From contig NW_027248277.1 in NCBI RefSeq assembly GCF_041260155.1, positions 2,454,501 to 2,518,500 of the forward strand: a DNA stretch of 64,000 bases, in the 5' to 3' direction. The translations under genes and the position numbers were made by a program. The notes under the pieces are model-generated. The model did not search any database. It saw only the letters and a list, made by a program, of their open reading frames with translations, and had not been told where the DNA came from. Shown in pieces: positions 35,747 through 47,060 of this stretch; positions within the stretch are counted from its first letter, which is position 1, and the number at the start of each line of letters is the position of its first letter. The DNA is from Ptychodera flava. Its lineage: Eukaryota; Hemichordata; Enteropneusta; Ptychoderidae.

Positions 35747-36975
35747 CTACCTGCTGTGTATTCTGGTGTGTTTAAATAGATTTTCCCTCAGTTTACATCG
35801 ATATCCACATACATCACATTGCCAGGGTTTTTCATCACTATGTACAGACTTAACATGTGAAGTTAGTGTACTTTTTAGCCTAAAAGCACGTGGGCAAAGA
35901 TCGCATTTGAGTGTTGGTTCACTATGAGTTAAGGCATGCAATCGTAAATTAGTACTCCTCTTAAACCGGCGTCCACAAATATCACACAGATATTCAGACT
36001 TAATGCAGTCCCTAATACAATGATTGCGATATTCAGATCTCACATGGAAAACTTTCTTGCATACCTTGCAAGTGTATTCCCTGGAAAGTTCGCCATGACT
36101 TTCTAAATGGGTTTTCAAATATGCCTTACTACAAAATTTCTTGTCGCAATAGGAACAACTAAATTTGTGCTCTGAGTGAACAATCTTCAAATGGTTTAAC
36201 ATATGTGTTCGAGTATCAAACGTTTCACCACACTCTGTACAGACAGCTGAAACTTTACTGTGTGAATGCTTTTCATGACCTGTTCTGATCCCTTGTTTTG
36301 TAAACCTGAGGTCACAATATCTACACTTGAACTTTCTTTCAATGTGGGTTTTTTTATGATTATTTAACGTAATGCGATTGGAAAAGACATGTTTGCACAC
36401 GTCACATTCAAATGCACCATTTGAGTGTTTAAGGAATTTGTGACCTGATCTTGATGAGCGACTCATGAATATTCGATCACAATACCTGCATGGAAACACT
36501 GGTATCTGTTCTGCATGAGAATCAACCATGTGATTTTGCCAATCCTTCAGTAGAAAGTCTATTCCGCAATACTTACATTTCTGTCTGGCACAAATGCCCA
36601 ATGACAGATGTAAACTCAATCCTTCCCCTGTTTTATAACCCTTACCACATTTCTCACAATAATAAGATTTATCACCAATCATGGCTTTTCGTATTCTCTC
36701 TTTGTGAGTTTCTAACTCTTTGTCTGTCATGGGCGGCTTTTTGGCGCGCTCATATTTCTTTCTCACATGCATAGGTTTTTCAATTCCACTCACTGAGGAC
36801 ACATTGCAACTTGTGGCCAAAGTATTCGTTTGATTAGTGTCATCACTTATGGAGTTGTCGTCATCACTCGTTTCATCATTTCCTGTGTCTCTGTTTCCAT
36901 GGTAACTAGATTCTAAGTTTGACGTTGATGCATCGGGAGAGCAGCTTTCATTCTCGCCACCATTCTGAAAAGCAG
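35747..36975 (-). CDS. ZNF-B exon 3: 11-finger array, uninterrupted
   Basis: The acceptor is ttctctcag; the first two bases complete an Ala codon. An acidic linker leads to a KKPPMTDKELETHKERIRKA stretch that is nearly invariant in B, C and D. The 11 finger positions follow. The sequence differs from D and C by scattered substitutions only. Confidence 0.9.
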
Positions 36976-39900
36976 CTGAGAGAAAATCACAGAGAATGAA
37001 TGGTTAATGCACAACTGGTCTGAAAATATGCCGTCTACTCATAGCAAAATGACAGTTTTGTATTTGTCAATTCCAGTATTATTAAAGTAGTTCATCCCAA
37101 TGTATTAATCTTTACGGCCCTGATACCGGTTTTGCAGACCGAGGTTGTACGGCGGAAGGGCCCGAGCGTGCGAGGGCCCGTACGCCGTACGACCGAGGTC
37201 CGCAAAACCCGTATCTGGGACGTAAAGGTTTTATCATATACCTTATTGAACGGTTGTGATATGTTTAAGTATTTATCAATAAAGTTATGGGCGTATATTA
37301 AAAAAAACATGAGCCACGCAATTTTGCGGATTAATATGTACGATGTTTTCATTTGTTCTGTTGTGGAACGCGTCACGAGCTTGTTCTATGCGAACGCCAA
37401 TGTCACTACAAAATGAGCACAGATGAGTAGTTGATCCTGCTCGTTAAAATACACTTTCTCAGCAAAACATTGAAAGGAGACTATCAAGCACTTGTTTTAA
37501 ACCAATTTTGATCGGAATAAGATTCGAATTGTCTACAATTTGCTTCAAAACTATGAGCGAAGCGCCGAGAAACGGGTTCGAATCTTGCACTGACGTGCTT
37601 TCGAATGGAATGTACGTGGATAGCAACACGCATAGCAATGACAACGAAATAGTTCGAAAATGCGTGCACACTACCTCATTTGGGCAAAGTGTGCCTGGGC
37701 GTGATACGGCAACTTATTACACACCTGTAAGAGCGCCTTTTCCCATAGGTTTACATGGGTACGTGAATCTAGGTATATGATAAGACATATTATAGCATAT
37801 GGACATAACAGATGTTGGTAGAAGATCTTTTTGGCCTTGTTTACAGACAGAACCAATGAAGAAAAAACAAAAGGATTCAAGGCATTAATAATTTGTTTAT
37901 GCCTTGCAATATCAATGTGCAGCATCTCAAAGGCTTTCAGCTTATTGATTGGCAGAATAATCTTGACATTAATAAATCTCTTGAAAATAGACAACTATCT
38001 ACACCATAACCTTAGCCTAAGACATTTTAAGTAGCAGTGAATAATTACAATCTGCCAATCAGCTATATCCAGAATTATATTGACATTAATAAATGGGCCG
38101 CGTCAAGCAAAAACCTACCTGATGCTCAAAATTATCAATTTTTGTTTTCTAGCATTTTTTATGGTTCTCTATCTCTAGATTATGTCACTGAAGTTTAAGG
38201 TCCGAACCGCGATTAGAAGTATGATTTTAGCTCATTTGAATATAACCCCTGACCTTAGATTTGCATACTGGTTTTCCTTTGCTCTTCATTCACACATCAT
38301 CAAATTACTGTGTACCTCTGCATTGTTTTCTTCCATAGAAAAGCACGCTGATGAAAAGTGTTGTTTTGCCAACATGATATGAGATAAAATGTTTCATTTA
38401 AGCTGTGTAGATATCTTATTAACATGATTTTCAGGTTTACAAACAAATTTATGCATGTTCACTTTCACTTCAATGTTCAATGTTCAATTGTTCAGTGCCC
38501 ACTCTCACTGCAAAATAATACTTCAAACGACAAACATGTACTGGTACATAAATGAGAAATACTCAATCTTTTTTTATTCACTTTTTGAAGTGTGGTGTAT
38601 ACACTTTACATACAAACTGTACAAAAGTCAGCCCGAAAAGGTGGCCTTACATGCTGTTGAATAGTATCATGTAGTTGTCTATGGCGGGCATCTGACAAAC
38701 CTCCACATTCAAGTTTCTCAGGAAAGCTTCCTTGTGGTGGGGGCCAAGCTACACAATTTCTAACCAATGCTATCTCAGTTTCAATTTCATCATGGACTTC
38801 TTTTACATAAACTTTACCTGGATTATCTTTATTAAACCTAAAATGGTGATATTTCCTGATGCCTTTCAGTGGTTTGAGATATGCAGATAGATATGTATCC
38901 CACTGATACCATTGCCATGTGTGATCAGACTCTGAGTCTTGTTGCAGGACATGACTTTTATTAATATTGGCACTCTTGTTGACAAGAGTAGCTAACTGAT
39001 CCACTGTATCAACATCACTACGTCTATATAATTGACGAACTTTACCAAAGCATGCATCACAGATACATTTTGTGTGCCCAGGTTCCATGAAATGAATTTG
39101 AATTTCATCATGCAGACCAGTACTGGTTCTCCATGACATATAGTGCAGAACAGATTTGTTTTTATTTTGACCCCCACAGTTGTCAGCATGAAAGGAACAT
39201 TGTTTTTCACCCAAACTGTGATCTGAAAGATGGTGATGCAATATGCTAATTACATTATTGGGTCCTGCACTTTTCTTCCCATCCTGACCAATGCTATCAG
39301 CTTCAGTGAAAAGATAATTAATTTGTTCTTTACAAACTTCATTACAAACACCAAAACAGAAAACTTTCATTGGGCTAAGGAAGTACAAAGGACCAACTTG
39401 TCTTGACTGATGGGGAAGTGAAAAATGTTGTGCATAATCAAAACTATAATGAACAGAAAACAAATCTTGTGAACAAGGAGTATGAATACCAGCATCTTAT
39501 TTTGTTGTGGTAATGATTCATACTCTTCAAATGACTTCTGAACACAATTCTTATAAAATTCTCTCCTTTTCTGTGCTTTCATGACATGCTCATTATATTG
39601 CGATGTAAACAATAATTTATCATCTTCTGAGGAGGCAAACATAATTTTGTTTCGAAACTCCTCACATTTCACAACAAACATCAGTTTTGGGAGAAATGGT
39701 TTGAATGTGAGGAACACAGTCTTTCCATACGTTCTTAAAGTTGTGAGTCCAACATGTGTCAGAGGTGGCTGTGTCTGCTCACATGACTCTACATAAGCTG
39801 AGTAGACTCTCTCCTTGGTGATACTGGATGGTAAGTAGACTGGTGGAGTGCCTTCCCTTCCACGTGGTACAGCTGGCATAGGCAAACCAAACTCATTTGA

Positions 39901-42900
39901 GTACTCCATTATGAACTGCACAACGTGCTGGATGATCTATGGTGACAAGTAAAAGAATATGAAAACATCTTCAGTTATAATTGGTATTTTTTGTACGTTT
40001 GTAAAACCGTTGTCTGCTTTTATGGTGCCAGTATTGTATATCTGTCTTCAAAAAATGATCACAAAACAAGAAAAAAATTCAACACAAATCACTTGATTTT
40101 AAACACAAATAAAGAACAGGTTTGTGGATGACCTGGTATCTATCAACCTATTGGTGAAAACACTGCCAGAAATCATGCTGTAGTCAGTTCTTAAGGGGGG
40201 CGGTACTGTATTTTTAACCTATGATGAATTTTTCATTATATCTGTATGTTAATTGCAAGTTCTTGTTCTACTCCCAAAGGCATGTCTAAACACCCACTAT
40301 TTAGCTTGTCAACACAAAGTCTGTACTTGTAACATCCATTATTATTGTTTACATTTGAACTCTAGTTTGTACCGGGATTACCCTGTCAACAATGACACTG
40401 CAGTTTACACATGCACGATCTTAGGCTGAGTTTAATAACAAGCTAAATACTGTATATCTCAACATGTTTTTGGGAGTCAGCACAACAAGAACTAGTTGAC
40501 CTTGAAAAACAAAAGAAGTGAAAAAATCATGAAATGTTAAAGCCCCAGTGCTGCTAACTTTCGATGGTTTTTTTCATTATTTTTATTTTATAAATCAATT
40601 GCAACTTCCTATTATACTCCCCAAATACTCCCCAAAGAATGTTGAAACACCCACTATTTAGCTTGTCAACTTAGCGTCTATGTATAAAATGCATGAATAT
40701 TGTTTACATTTGAATTCTAGTCCAGACCAGAAGTCAGTTTTCAACAATAAATATGCACTTCACAACCATGGGGACTGAGTTGACAAGCTGGATACTGTGT
40801 ATATCAACATTCTTTGGGAGAAGAACAAGGAATTATGGTTCACATTCACAATAAAAATGGTGAATTATCATCAAAAGTTAACAGCACTTGGGCTTTAACT
40901 TAAAGATACTGACTCTTTTAAATACCAAAATCAAGAAATTTAAAACAAGATGAGATAGAAGTCTAAAAAAACAAAACTTTTTTCCTGTCAAATCAGGCCA
41001 AATATGTGAAATGGGAAATTTGTGGTTTTACTATTTATGATAGATCTGGCATGACAACAACAGATAAACCCAGTTGGGAAAAGGGCTATCACACACGTCG
41101 TCATGTCAGAGAAACCGACTAATGAAAATTATTCCCCAGATATGTCTGCGAGAGATGAGTTTGGAAAATTGAGATCAAAATTGAACTTTGGTTATGTTAT
41201 TGCAAATTACTCTCTACTAAACATTAATGATTTTACTCAGTCTTTTCTGCTAAAGATAGGGGACGCTGGTAATTAATTTCGCAACTCTGGTAACATTTCT
41301 GCTGTCCAAATTTGGAAACCTTGATATACCAAAGGAAACCATAGTAAGATGACTGTGAATTCCGGTAACATTTACCTACTTACTGCCCTTAACTAAAACT
41401 CTGAATTTACAAACGGTTTGTGAATTGACCACGATGCACTTAAGATATTTGCTTACCTCAAATGAAAAAGCATTATGAGCCTTCTTTCCTTTCAAACCAT
41501 GTTCTCTAGGTGCTATGCCATTGACCTTGTAATGGGCTTTCAGAGATTTGTAACTCCAAACACCTGAGAGGGAGATAAAATTATATTAGAGAAAGATATC
41601 ACATTTCATGTCGGGTTATTAGTTATTGTTTAATTTCAAAGTCAACTGAAAACATAAGGTTCAATCTAGTTCTAATTTGAAGGATCTGTGGTCCTAAAAA
41701 GAAATTTGAACACTGTGGGCAGTGTGGATGCCTATCATGTATGGTGTCGCTTTGATGACAAAACAGGCCAGTTATATTGCCTTGCCGGTGACGCTATGCA
41801 TCGACGTTGACTGTTATTGATTGAAATGACGAATTAAAACTGCGTCGACGCATGGAAAACTATCACTCATTCACTGTCAGTCTGAGAGTAAATTGAAAGT
41901 CAGGAAGGTGTCATAGCTGCAATAATTGTTCAGCTCCGGCCCGTGGGCCGGGGCTGAATCACCAGCACAGCAAACAAAGGCCCGTGAGCTACAATTATTG
42001 GAGCCAGAACTTAGAAGATGAGACTGACTTTACACGCCATGACGCGCGCGGCTGTCTGGGTCAATGACCTTGAACTTCAATTCTTTGGAATCCATGAGAA
42101 TATACCGGTACTCGTGTACGGCAACTCTGTTTGATGATCTGATTTAAATGACAGAAAGGCAAACACAATTCGATCATGTTCTATCGATATCTGATGTCAC
42201 AAAATCAGTACTTCGATTAAGTCGTTTTGGGGCAGAGATGTACCTGTAAAACTTAGTTGTTTTTAACATAGACAAGGAGAAACTTGCATGTTTGTAAATA
42301 CTCACTGATGTCATGAATAAATCGCCATGCCTTCTCGCAAATTTCGTATCCGTCAAATTCGTATCTGAATCTCTGACATTCTCGTATCTTTCCTCTCCTT
42401 GTGTCACCTTTCTTTTCCATCTGTTCCATCTTCGCAAGCAGGAGTATGTCTTTCTCCGTCTTTGTGAATTCGGCTAAATTAAGACGATACTGAAATACCC
42501 GATCTGCGTTGAGTTGACTGTAACATCGATTGGAACAGCCGCAACCAACTTGAAATTCTGCAGTAACTTCAGACGCATTTCCATCAGTCTCACGACTGGA
42601 TTCGGTAGAAGCAGTAAAATTTGCAACCAAATCCTGCGACGATGTTTGGCATTCATCATCCGAATCGGATTCAGAGTTCTCTGAGTCGCTACCGTTGCTG
42701 CTTTCGTCGCTTGCAAGTTGGCGTTGTTGGTGTTCACTTTCGATGTCATCAAGGAAATCCCGATGTCTATCGGACATTAATTGCCCTAGATCTTCGTCGA
42801 ATTGAAGGTCAACGGGAACTCTTGAACACATTTTACTGTGAGAAATGCCGATGATTTTAGAGAGGAAAGCAACGTACGACACGGCAGGTTGCAGACTGAT

Positions 42901-45900
42901 GACGGCTCGACAAGAGCTATGGGCGGGAAACTCTTTCATATGCAAATATTTTTGGCGGTGATTGATTACACCCTAAACTTTACGTTTCAAAATGTAGAAC
43001 GAAAATGAGAGAAACGAGTATCTACATTTCACCGCACCTTGGTACTATCCACTTTTGATATTTCTTACTGTAAATGTTTTTAATTCGAAGAGGATTTAAA
43101 GGAAAGAAACGAGCCCATGATTTTATCGCCGACAGGTCTGTGGGCGCGCAAACGTAAACTCTCATACAAAGTATCAATTTTTAGAACTGATATTGTGCAA
43201 CATTGTATCCATTACCATCCGGTAGGTTTTTGCTTGACGCGGCCCAAATATCTACTAAATAACCAATGGCATTATAACAATAGCTTTAGGCTACCCTAAG
43301 ACTTTTTTAAGTAGCCGTGAATAATTACAATCTGCCAATCAGCTATATCCAAAATTATATTGACATTAATAAATATTTACTAAATAACCAATGGCCTTAT
43401 AACAATAGCTTTACACTAAGACTTTCAAAGTAGCAATGAATAATTACAATCTGCCAATCAGCTATATCAAGTATTATATTGACATTAATAAATATCTACT
43501 GAATAACCAATGGCCTTAATAATAGCTTTACACTAAGACTCTTTAAGTAGCAATGAATAATTACAATCTACCGATAGTTATAATTACGATCTACTGATAG
43601 CTACCGGTATATCCTTCCAAGCTGCTGCACATTGTTCCATATAAGATGATGAGCTCAAGATTGTTATAGTGTTGTGCAAACCTCTGCATATCTCATTGTG
43701 AGTTGATATAACATTTGTCCAATAAAAATGAACACTGCTGTTTTAAGTGGTTTGATTGAAAAAAGTATTGTAATTTCCATCATTTCACACAAAACCTGAA
43801 AAGATGCCAATTAACTCAATAAAACACTTTGCTTGGCCGCAAGCTGTGGTTTTCAGCTGTGCAATTGCGATGTGCACGAAATTCCATGATGGATGGAAAT
43901 GATAAATAAACTAACCTATAGGACTATTTTGTTGACAGCTCTCCTGACTTTTCAACTTTCCCAAAAACTCTGCCCCTTCCAACTCCATCTGGTTTTGCAG
44001 AGTTTCTTCACATGATCCAATTTCTGTATAGGTTTGGTTAGTATCTGGATCACAAGTTTTCCTGTCATTGTCTGATCCATTTATATCTCCTATGCCATCA
44101 TTCCATTTAGCTACTTGTGTATCTATGTTTGATTGTTGTCGATTGACATTGATATCTTCTTCCACCATGACACTGTCTCCTGATTGGCTATAATTGTCAG
44201 CCATATTGACATCATTCTGCAAATCAATAGTTTCCCTTGTGATATTGGTGAAGGAATTCTGCTTCAACAGTACACCTTCATTCTTTGTAAAATGTCACGA
44301 TTTCTATTGTCCCTGTTATAAGTATCCGTCGATGGTTCAACTATCGTATGTGTACCGTTACTTTAAAAGGAGCTGTAGGACACAGTCCGACATTCACATC
44401 ACATGGTTTTACTTTCAGTCCAGTTGTGACAAATTCTCTGACAAAGTCTTGACTTCCAATATACTGAGATGACAGCCCATCTTCAGAGACAATGACAAAG
44501 ACTTTGCAAGCAAACTTCTCCAGTAAATCTTTACACTAAAGAAAAACGACAGTAGATAAGATTGGATGGTTGATTTAAAGAGAATAGTTGTGGTATAAAT
44601 GTACACATCATTGTCAAATGCAAGTTTGAAGTTCTATCAAAACAATTCTCTACTCCTTGATTTCAGAAAGCTTTATATATTATCTGCATTGTCATTGGGA
44701 TGACATCAAGAAAGTTTCAAGAAATTCACATATTGACTGTGATGGTTGAACAACCAAAGATTAGACAGTCGGTAGACATTGATACTGAGATGTACAGGGC
44801 CTCAAACTTACTGCTACCCTACGTACAATGTCACGCATGGCTTAATGATTAATTCTGTTGAAATATTTTAAAATAATGGCCATGGTCAGATTGAAGCATT
44901 CAAAGAGGAGTTTTCAAGTATCATGCCCCGAGCTGCGCTGTTTACTGCATCATTACATTTTGTGGCTATTGAGGGGTGTGTAGGGCTGCCACGTGACCAC
45001 AACTGACTGGAAGTTAACTTCCGTAGTCATGGTAATGAGTTTCATTTTAATAGTCATTTGAAATTCCTATTGTTCATTCATATGATGCAGACGTGTTATG
45101 CTTCTCTCAGTTTCTCAAAAGTGTTTGTACTGAGACAAGTTCAATGAAGCCTAAGTTCAACAACGTATGGGTAATGAATCTAACCTTATATCTGGAGGTG
45201 GATTTTTTCCGTATATATATTTTAAACTTTTCTCAAAATCACCCAACCAATTAATTTAACCACCCAAATATTCGGCGTTATTCGAAATCAGAAATCATTA
45301 ACAAATGATTCTGTTTCAACATGGCTTTTCTAAGTCACCGCAGGGGTATGGATGGCAGTCCCTCAGACCACTCTGCCGCCCAAAATATAATGGTACAGTG
45401 CGCGGGATAGCTTTGTGTCACCTAGCTATGTGTCAGTGGTTGTGGAGTTTTTAGACGGAATTGCCCCTTCACAGTGCTGGAGTTGAAAAATCTGCTCGAC
45501 CTAATTTGCATTGGAATGCGCATCATGGTGGCGAAACAAATAGGCACATTATACAGATATGCGATAGCGTACTCGACCCCGGAGTCCTTTTCGTCGGGGA
45601 GCCAGGAACCATCCTCATCATGTTATGTACAACAAACTTCAATATTTAATAAAACCAACAGGTTTGCAAATGTCCTTAAAAGAACACTTAATAACACAAG
45701 GGCAGTGATCGAACTGTGCACTTTATAATAGCTGCACTGTTGTATAGCCCTGAGTACCGTGCTGTGTGTTCCGGGCGTTACACGGCCCCCACCACATGTG
45801 GTAGGGGCCGTGTTCGAGGTTTTGTTTGGGTAGGTTTGTCAGACCATGGAGCTTCCCAAATGTAGCTCCATGGTCAGACCAGGTTTGCCGACCAACCCGT

Positions 45901-46206
45901 ATACCCAGGCAAAAATCGAACAGCAGCATTGCAGCCGACTTATAACCCCATTGTTTCACTTTAACAGGCTCTGATTACCAAGCGGGGCATAAATTTGTAT
46001 CGCATGGCAAATTTAGCTCACTGTACGAACGGCCGAGGTCAAGTTATATCAGTAGTAAAGATGACAACAGAGCTGTAAATTTACAGACAGTGCCGCCGAA
46101 CGCTTGCACTGAATGGACTTACTTCCGTAAACACTCGATTTTTCAGCGTGCTTGTTAAACTTCTTGGAGGATATACAACGGCTGGTTTTGAAGAAGTCAT
46201 ATCCAT
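35747..46206 (-). CDS. ZNF-B: C2H2 zinc-finger gene with a transposon in intron 2
   Basis: Exons 46123-46206, 43916-44535 and 35747-36975. Exon 1 (28 codons) ends STLKNRVFTE at a GAA|gtaagt donor. Exon 2 starts CKDLLEKFACKVF. Exon 3 holds 11 finger positions, all with complete ligands except the CCHC-type fingers 1 and 8, and ends HTRIHSR. Exon 2 is two bases shorter than in C: one A is lost from an A-run near 44,364 and one base near 44,290, so the acidic region is out of frame as assembled. Intron 2 (6.9 kb) contains a 5.15-kb DNA transposon with its own gene on the same strand. Either a recent pseudogene or a live gene with assembly errors; the uninterrupted finger exon favours the latter. 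Confidence 0.78.
37112..37225. mobile_element. Hairpin element in ZNF-B intron 2
   Basis: An imperfect foldback with arms 'ttacggccctgatac...' and 'gtatctgggacgtaa' around a GC-rich centre. The paralogous hairpin in ZNF-C intron 2 (54,359-54,473) is a better palindrome, so it was present before the B/C duplication. Confidence 0.65.
37960..38094. repeat. 120-bp tandem repeat, left of the transposon
   Basis: It ends '...agctatatccagaattatat' plus 'tgacattaataaat'. The same unit continues at 43,246 after the transposon and occurs undisturbed in ZNF-C at 55,083-55,290. The last four bases (AAAT) are the left target duplication. Confidence 0.75.
38095..38124 (+). repeat. Left terminal inverted repeat
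   Basis: 30 bp; matches the inverse of 43216-43245 at 29 positions. Sequence similarity stops sharply after it. Confidence 0.9.
38606..39936 (-). CDS. Transposon gene exon 3: catalytic-like region
   Basis: The acceptor is caccatag before IIQHVVQFIMEY; the stop is TAA after FCTVCM. It carries the HYSFDYAQ, GPLYFLSP, FHADNCGGQNKN and HTKCICDACFG motifs. One base is missing near 39,493 between QQNK and DAGIHTPCS. A polyadenylation hexamer lies at 38,573-38,578. Confidence 0.82.
38606..42831 (-). CDS. DUF7869-type protein, probable transposase of the enclosing element
   Basis: Exons 42306-42831, 41457-41563 and 38606-39936 join in phase to about 654 codons, apart from one slip. Order: an acidic N-terminus; a Cys cluster (VGCGCSNRC) with KIRECQRFRYEFDGYEICEK; the second-exon motif SYKSLKAHYKVNGIAPREHG; AHNAFSFE; LPSSITKERVYSAYVE; then HYSFDYAQ, GPLYFLSP, ADNCGGQNKN and EPGHTKCICDACFG. 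This is the order I recall for animal proteins databases hold as DUF7869. Asp residues in FDYAQ, ADNC and CDACFG could form a DDD RNase-H-like triad; this is inference. The frame slips by one base near 39,493, where AATAAGGATGCT is expected and one G is absent. The start is set at MCSRVPVD; an in-frame ATG lies 36 codons upstream. Confidence 0.8.
40190..40530. repeat. Palindromic segment in the transposon intron
   Basis: The phrase 'gcaagttcttgttctactcc' with 'atttagcttgtcaac' at 40,255-40,315 is inverted at 40,440-40,500. It is a diverged relative of the neighbouring element at 40,541; its ends are unclear. Confidence 0.5.
40541..40894. mobile_element. Non-autonomous element with TTAA duplication inside the transposon intron
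   Basis: Inverted ends starting AGCCC(C/A)AGTGCTG, about 26 bp with three mismatches, are flanked by TTAA at 40537-40540 and 40895-40898. TTAA targets are used by piggyBac- and Kolobok-type transposons. A diverged relative is seen near 61,210-61,480. Confidence 0.65.
41457..41563 (-). CDS. Transposon gene exon 2 (35 codons)
   Basis: Acceptor ctctcag, donor GAG|gtaagc, phase 0 out. It encodes WSYKSLKAHYKVNGI, PREHGLKGKKAH and NAFSFE. The match to the family consensus and the exact phases at both joins support the splice model. Confidence 0.82.
41914..42006. mobile_element. 93-bp hairpin related to the GCTGCAATAATTGT family
   Basis: The left end TAGCTGCAATAATTGT and right end ACAATTATTGGAGCCA match the termini of the elements at 6,740 and 7,144. 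The core is a GC-rich short palindrome. No clear target duplication. It sits in intron 1 of the transposon gene. Confidence 0.55.
42306..42831 (-). CDS. Transposon gene exon 1: acidic head and Cys cluster
   Basis: The donor is ATCA|gtgagt, phase 1. It holds a Ser/Asp/Glu-rich segment (SDSENSESDSDDE), the VGCGCSNRC cluster and the conserved FRYEFDGYEICEKAWRFIHDI. An E2F-like TTTCCCGCCC lies about 90 nt upstream of the ATG. Confidence 0.75.
42921..42947 (-). promoter_or_regulatory. E2F-like site and octamer upstream of the transposon gene
   Basis: TTTCCCGCCC on the minus strand (42921-42930) is a consensus-type E2F site. ATGCAAAT on the plus strand (42940-42947) is a perfect POU octamer. Both lie about 90-115 nt upstream of the chosen ATG and inside the right terminal region of the transposon. 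Confidence 0.4.
43216..43245 (-). repeat. Right terminal inverted repeat
   Basis: 30 bp; the inverse of the left end with a single mismatch. The adjoining AAAT is the right target duplication. Confidence 0.9.
43246..43640. repeat. 120-bp tandem repeat, right of the transposon
   Basis: About three copies of a unit running 'aaatatctactaaataacc' through 'agcagtgaataattacaatc' to 'attatattgacattaat'. It is the array into which the transposon inserted. Confidence 0.85.
44536..46122 (-). other. ZNF-B intron 1
   Basis: It aligns closely with ZNF-C intron 1 (56,228-57,827). Differences are small insertions, notably the hairpin remnant at 45,745-45,812 found only in B and a 94-bp segment at 57,492 found only in C. 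A foldback built on 'gaccatggagct' is present in both. Confidence 0.6.
45745..45812. mobile_element. Truncated copy of the TAGCCCTG hairpin element
   Basis: The left arm TAGCCCTGAGTACCGTGCTG and the loop match the 32,303 element, but the right arm stops after about 15 bases. ZNF-C lacks it and reads 'ctgcactgttgta', 'gtgaag', 'ttcgaggtt' at the same point. Confidence 0.6.
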
Positions 46207-47060
46207 TGCTATGTTTCCTTGACTGGCTATGATGTAGGAAGGTTGTGTATAAAAATAAGTACATGAAGAAAGTCACTGAGCGGCCTTTGGGCAGATATGT
46301 CAAGTTGCTTGACCTCTAAAGTTCTCATCGGCTTCAGATTCAGGTTCGGAATCTCTTCAAGTTTCGGATTTATCAGGATTAGCCTTACCATTGATACGTC
46401 CATGGCATAATTATGCATTTTGGCTGAGTTTTTAAACTTTCTGAGAGTGACATCAAGAAATATAGTCTCACCAGAGAACTTGAATACACATTCATAAGAT
46501 TTATCTAATTATTTATTAAAATGAATAATTCAGACATAGGTATAATTAGGAAAAATTGTAAATTTGCTAATAAAGAATATAGAATAGAGAATTTAAGGAT
46601 TAAAGAATAACTATGACTTATTCTAATATACAAGTGAAGGGTCTTTAATTAACAAACCATTGTGTTGTATCAAAGAATTAATGAATTCATCTACAAATGA
46701 ACATCCAGCTTGGCCACTGATGGCGCTATTAGAGATATTGCCGATATTTACAATGGTCAATGCTCTTAATAAAACACAACGTAATACACAATATTCATGA
46801 TTTAATGTAATGAAATATACATTCAGATATAAGGAAGTTTGTGTATGTGAATTTTATAGGGGATTATTTACGACACAATAGGGATAAGAAAATAACATTT
46901 CAGTTGACGAGATCACTGTGGGAGAATCTACAAATTCGTTAATACATACAAATTCGTTAATACATGTTTCAACAGCACAACCTAAAAGCACAGTATAATA
47001 GTACGCATTAACAATATCAATGACAGTGCAGAGCTTAGGAAAATTGAGTTCTGCCCATCT
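46117..47060 (-). repeat. Left arm of an inverted duplication of a ZNF 5' end
   Basis: Starting at exon 1 of ZNF-B, its upstream flank is found again in reverse at 47,400-48,680. Matching phrases include '(t)ttgggtcaagttgctt'-like, 'atgcattttggctgag', 'ctcaccagagaacttgaata' and 'ggccactgatggcgct', in the same order. Divergence is much higher than between B and C. Confidence 0.72.

Larger units (their letters stand above)
38095..43245 (-). mobile_element. 5,151-bp DNA transposon with DUF7869-type gene
   Basis: The termini are 30-bp inverted repeats starting GGGCCGCGTCAAGCAAAAAC, with one mismatch between the ends (38095-38124 and 43216-43245). AAAT flanks both sides (38091-38094 and 43246-43249). 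The tandem repeat it interrupts reads through without it at the paralogous site near 55,215 in ZNF-C, which confirms both ends and the 4-bp duplication. Inside is one minus-strand gene of three exons that looks like the transposase, plus two palindromic elements in its large intron. A 4-bp A/T target duplication is reported for Sola-type transposons; that assignment is inference. Ends and gene are nearly whole, so the insertion is probably young. Confidence 0.88.

Noticed and set aside
36490-36774. 94-codon plus-strand frame repeated at 53,738 and 63,552
   Set aside because: It is the opposite strand of the conserved finger exon in three paralogues; it persists because the coding strand is conserved.
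37570-37600. tRNA-like T-arm phrase GGTTCGAATC
   Set aside because: No matching D-arm, anticodon arm or acceptor stem was found around it.
39448-39494. A 46-bp GT-AG intron in the transposon gene
   Set aside because: GT and AG are present, but the segment read in the second frame gives DAGIHTPCSQDLFSVHYSFDYAQ-like sequence (shown here in part), which belongs to the family. A single lost base explains the frame change better.
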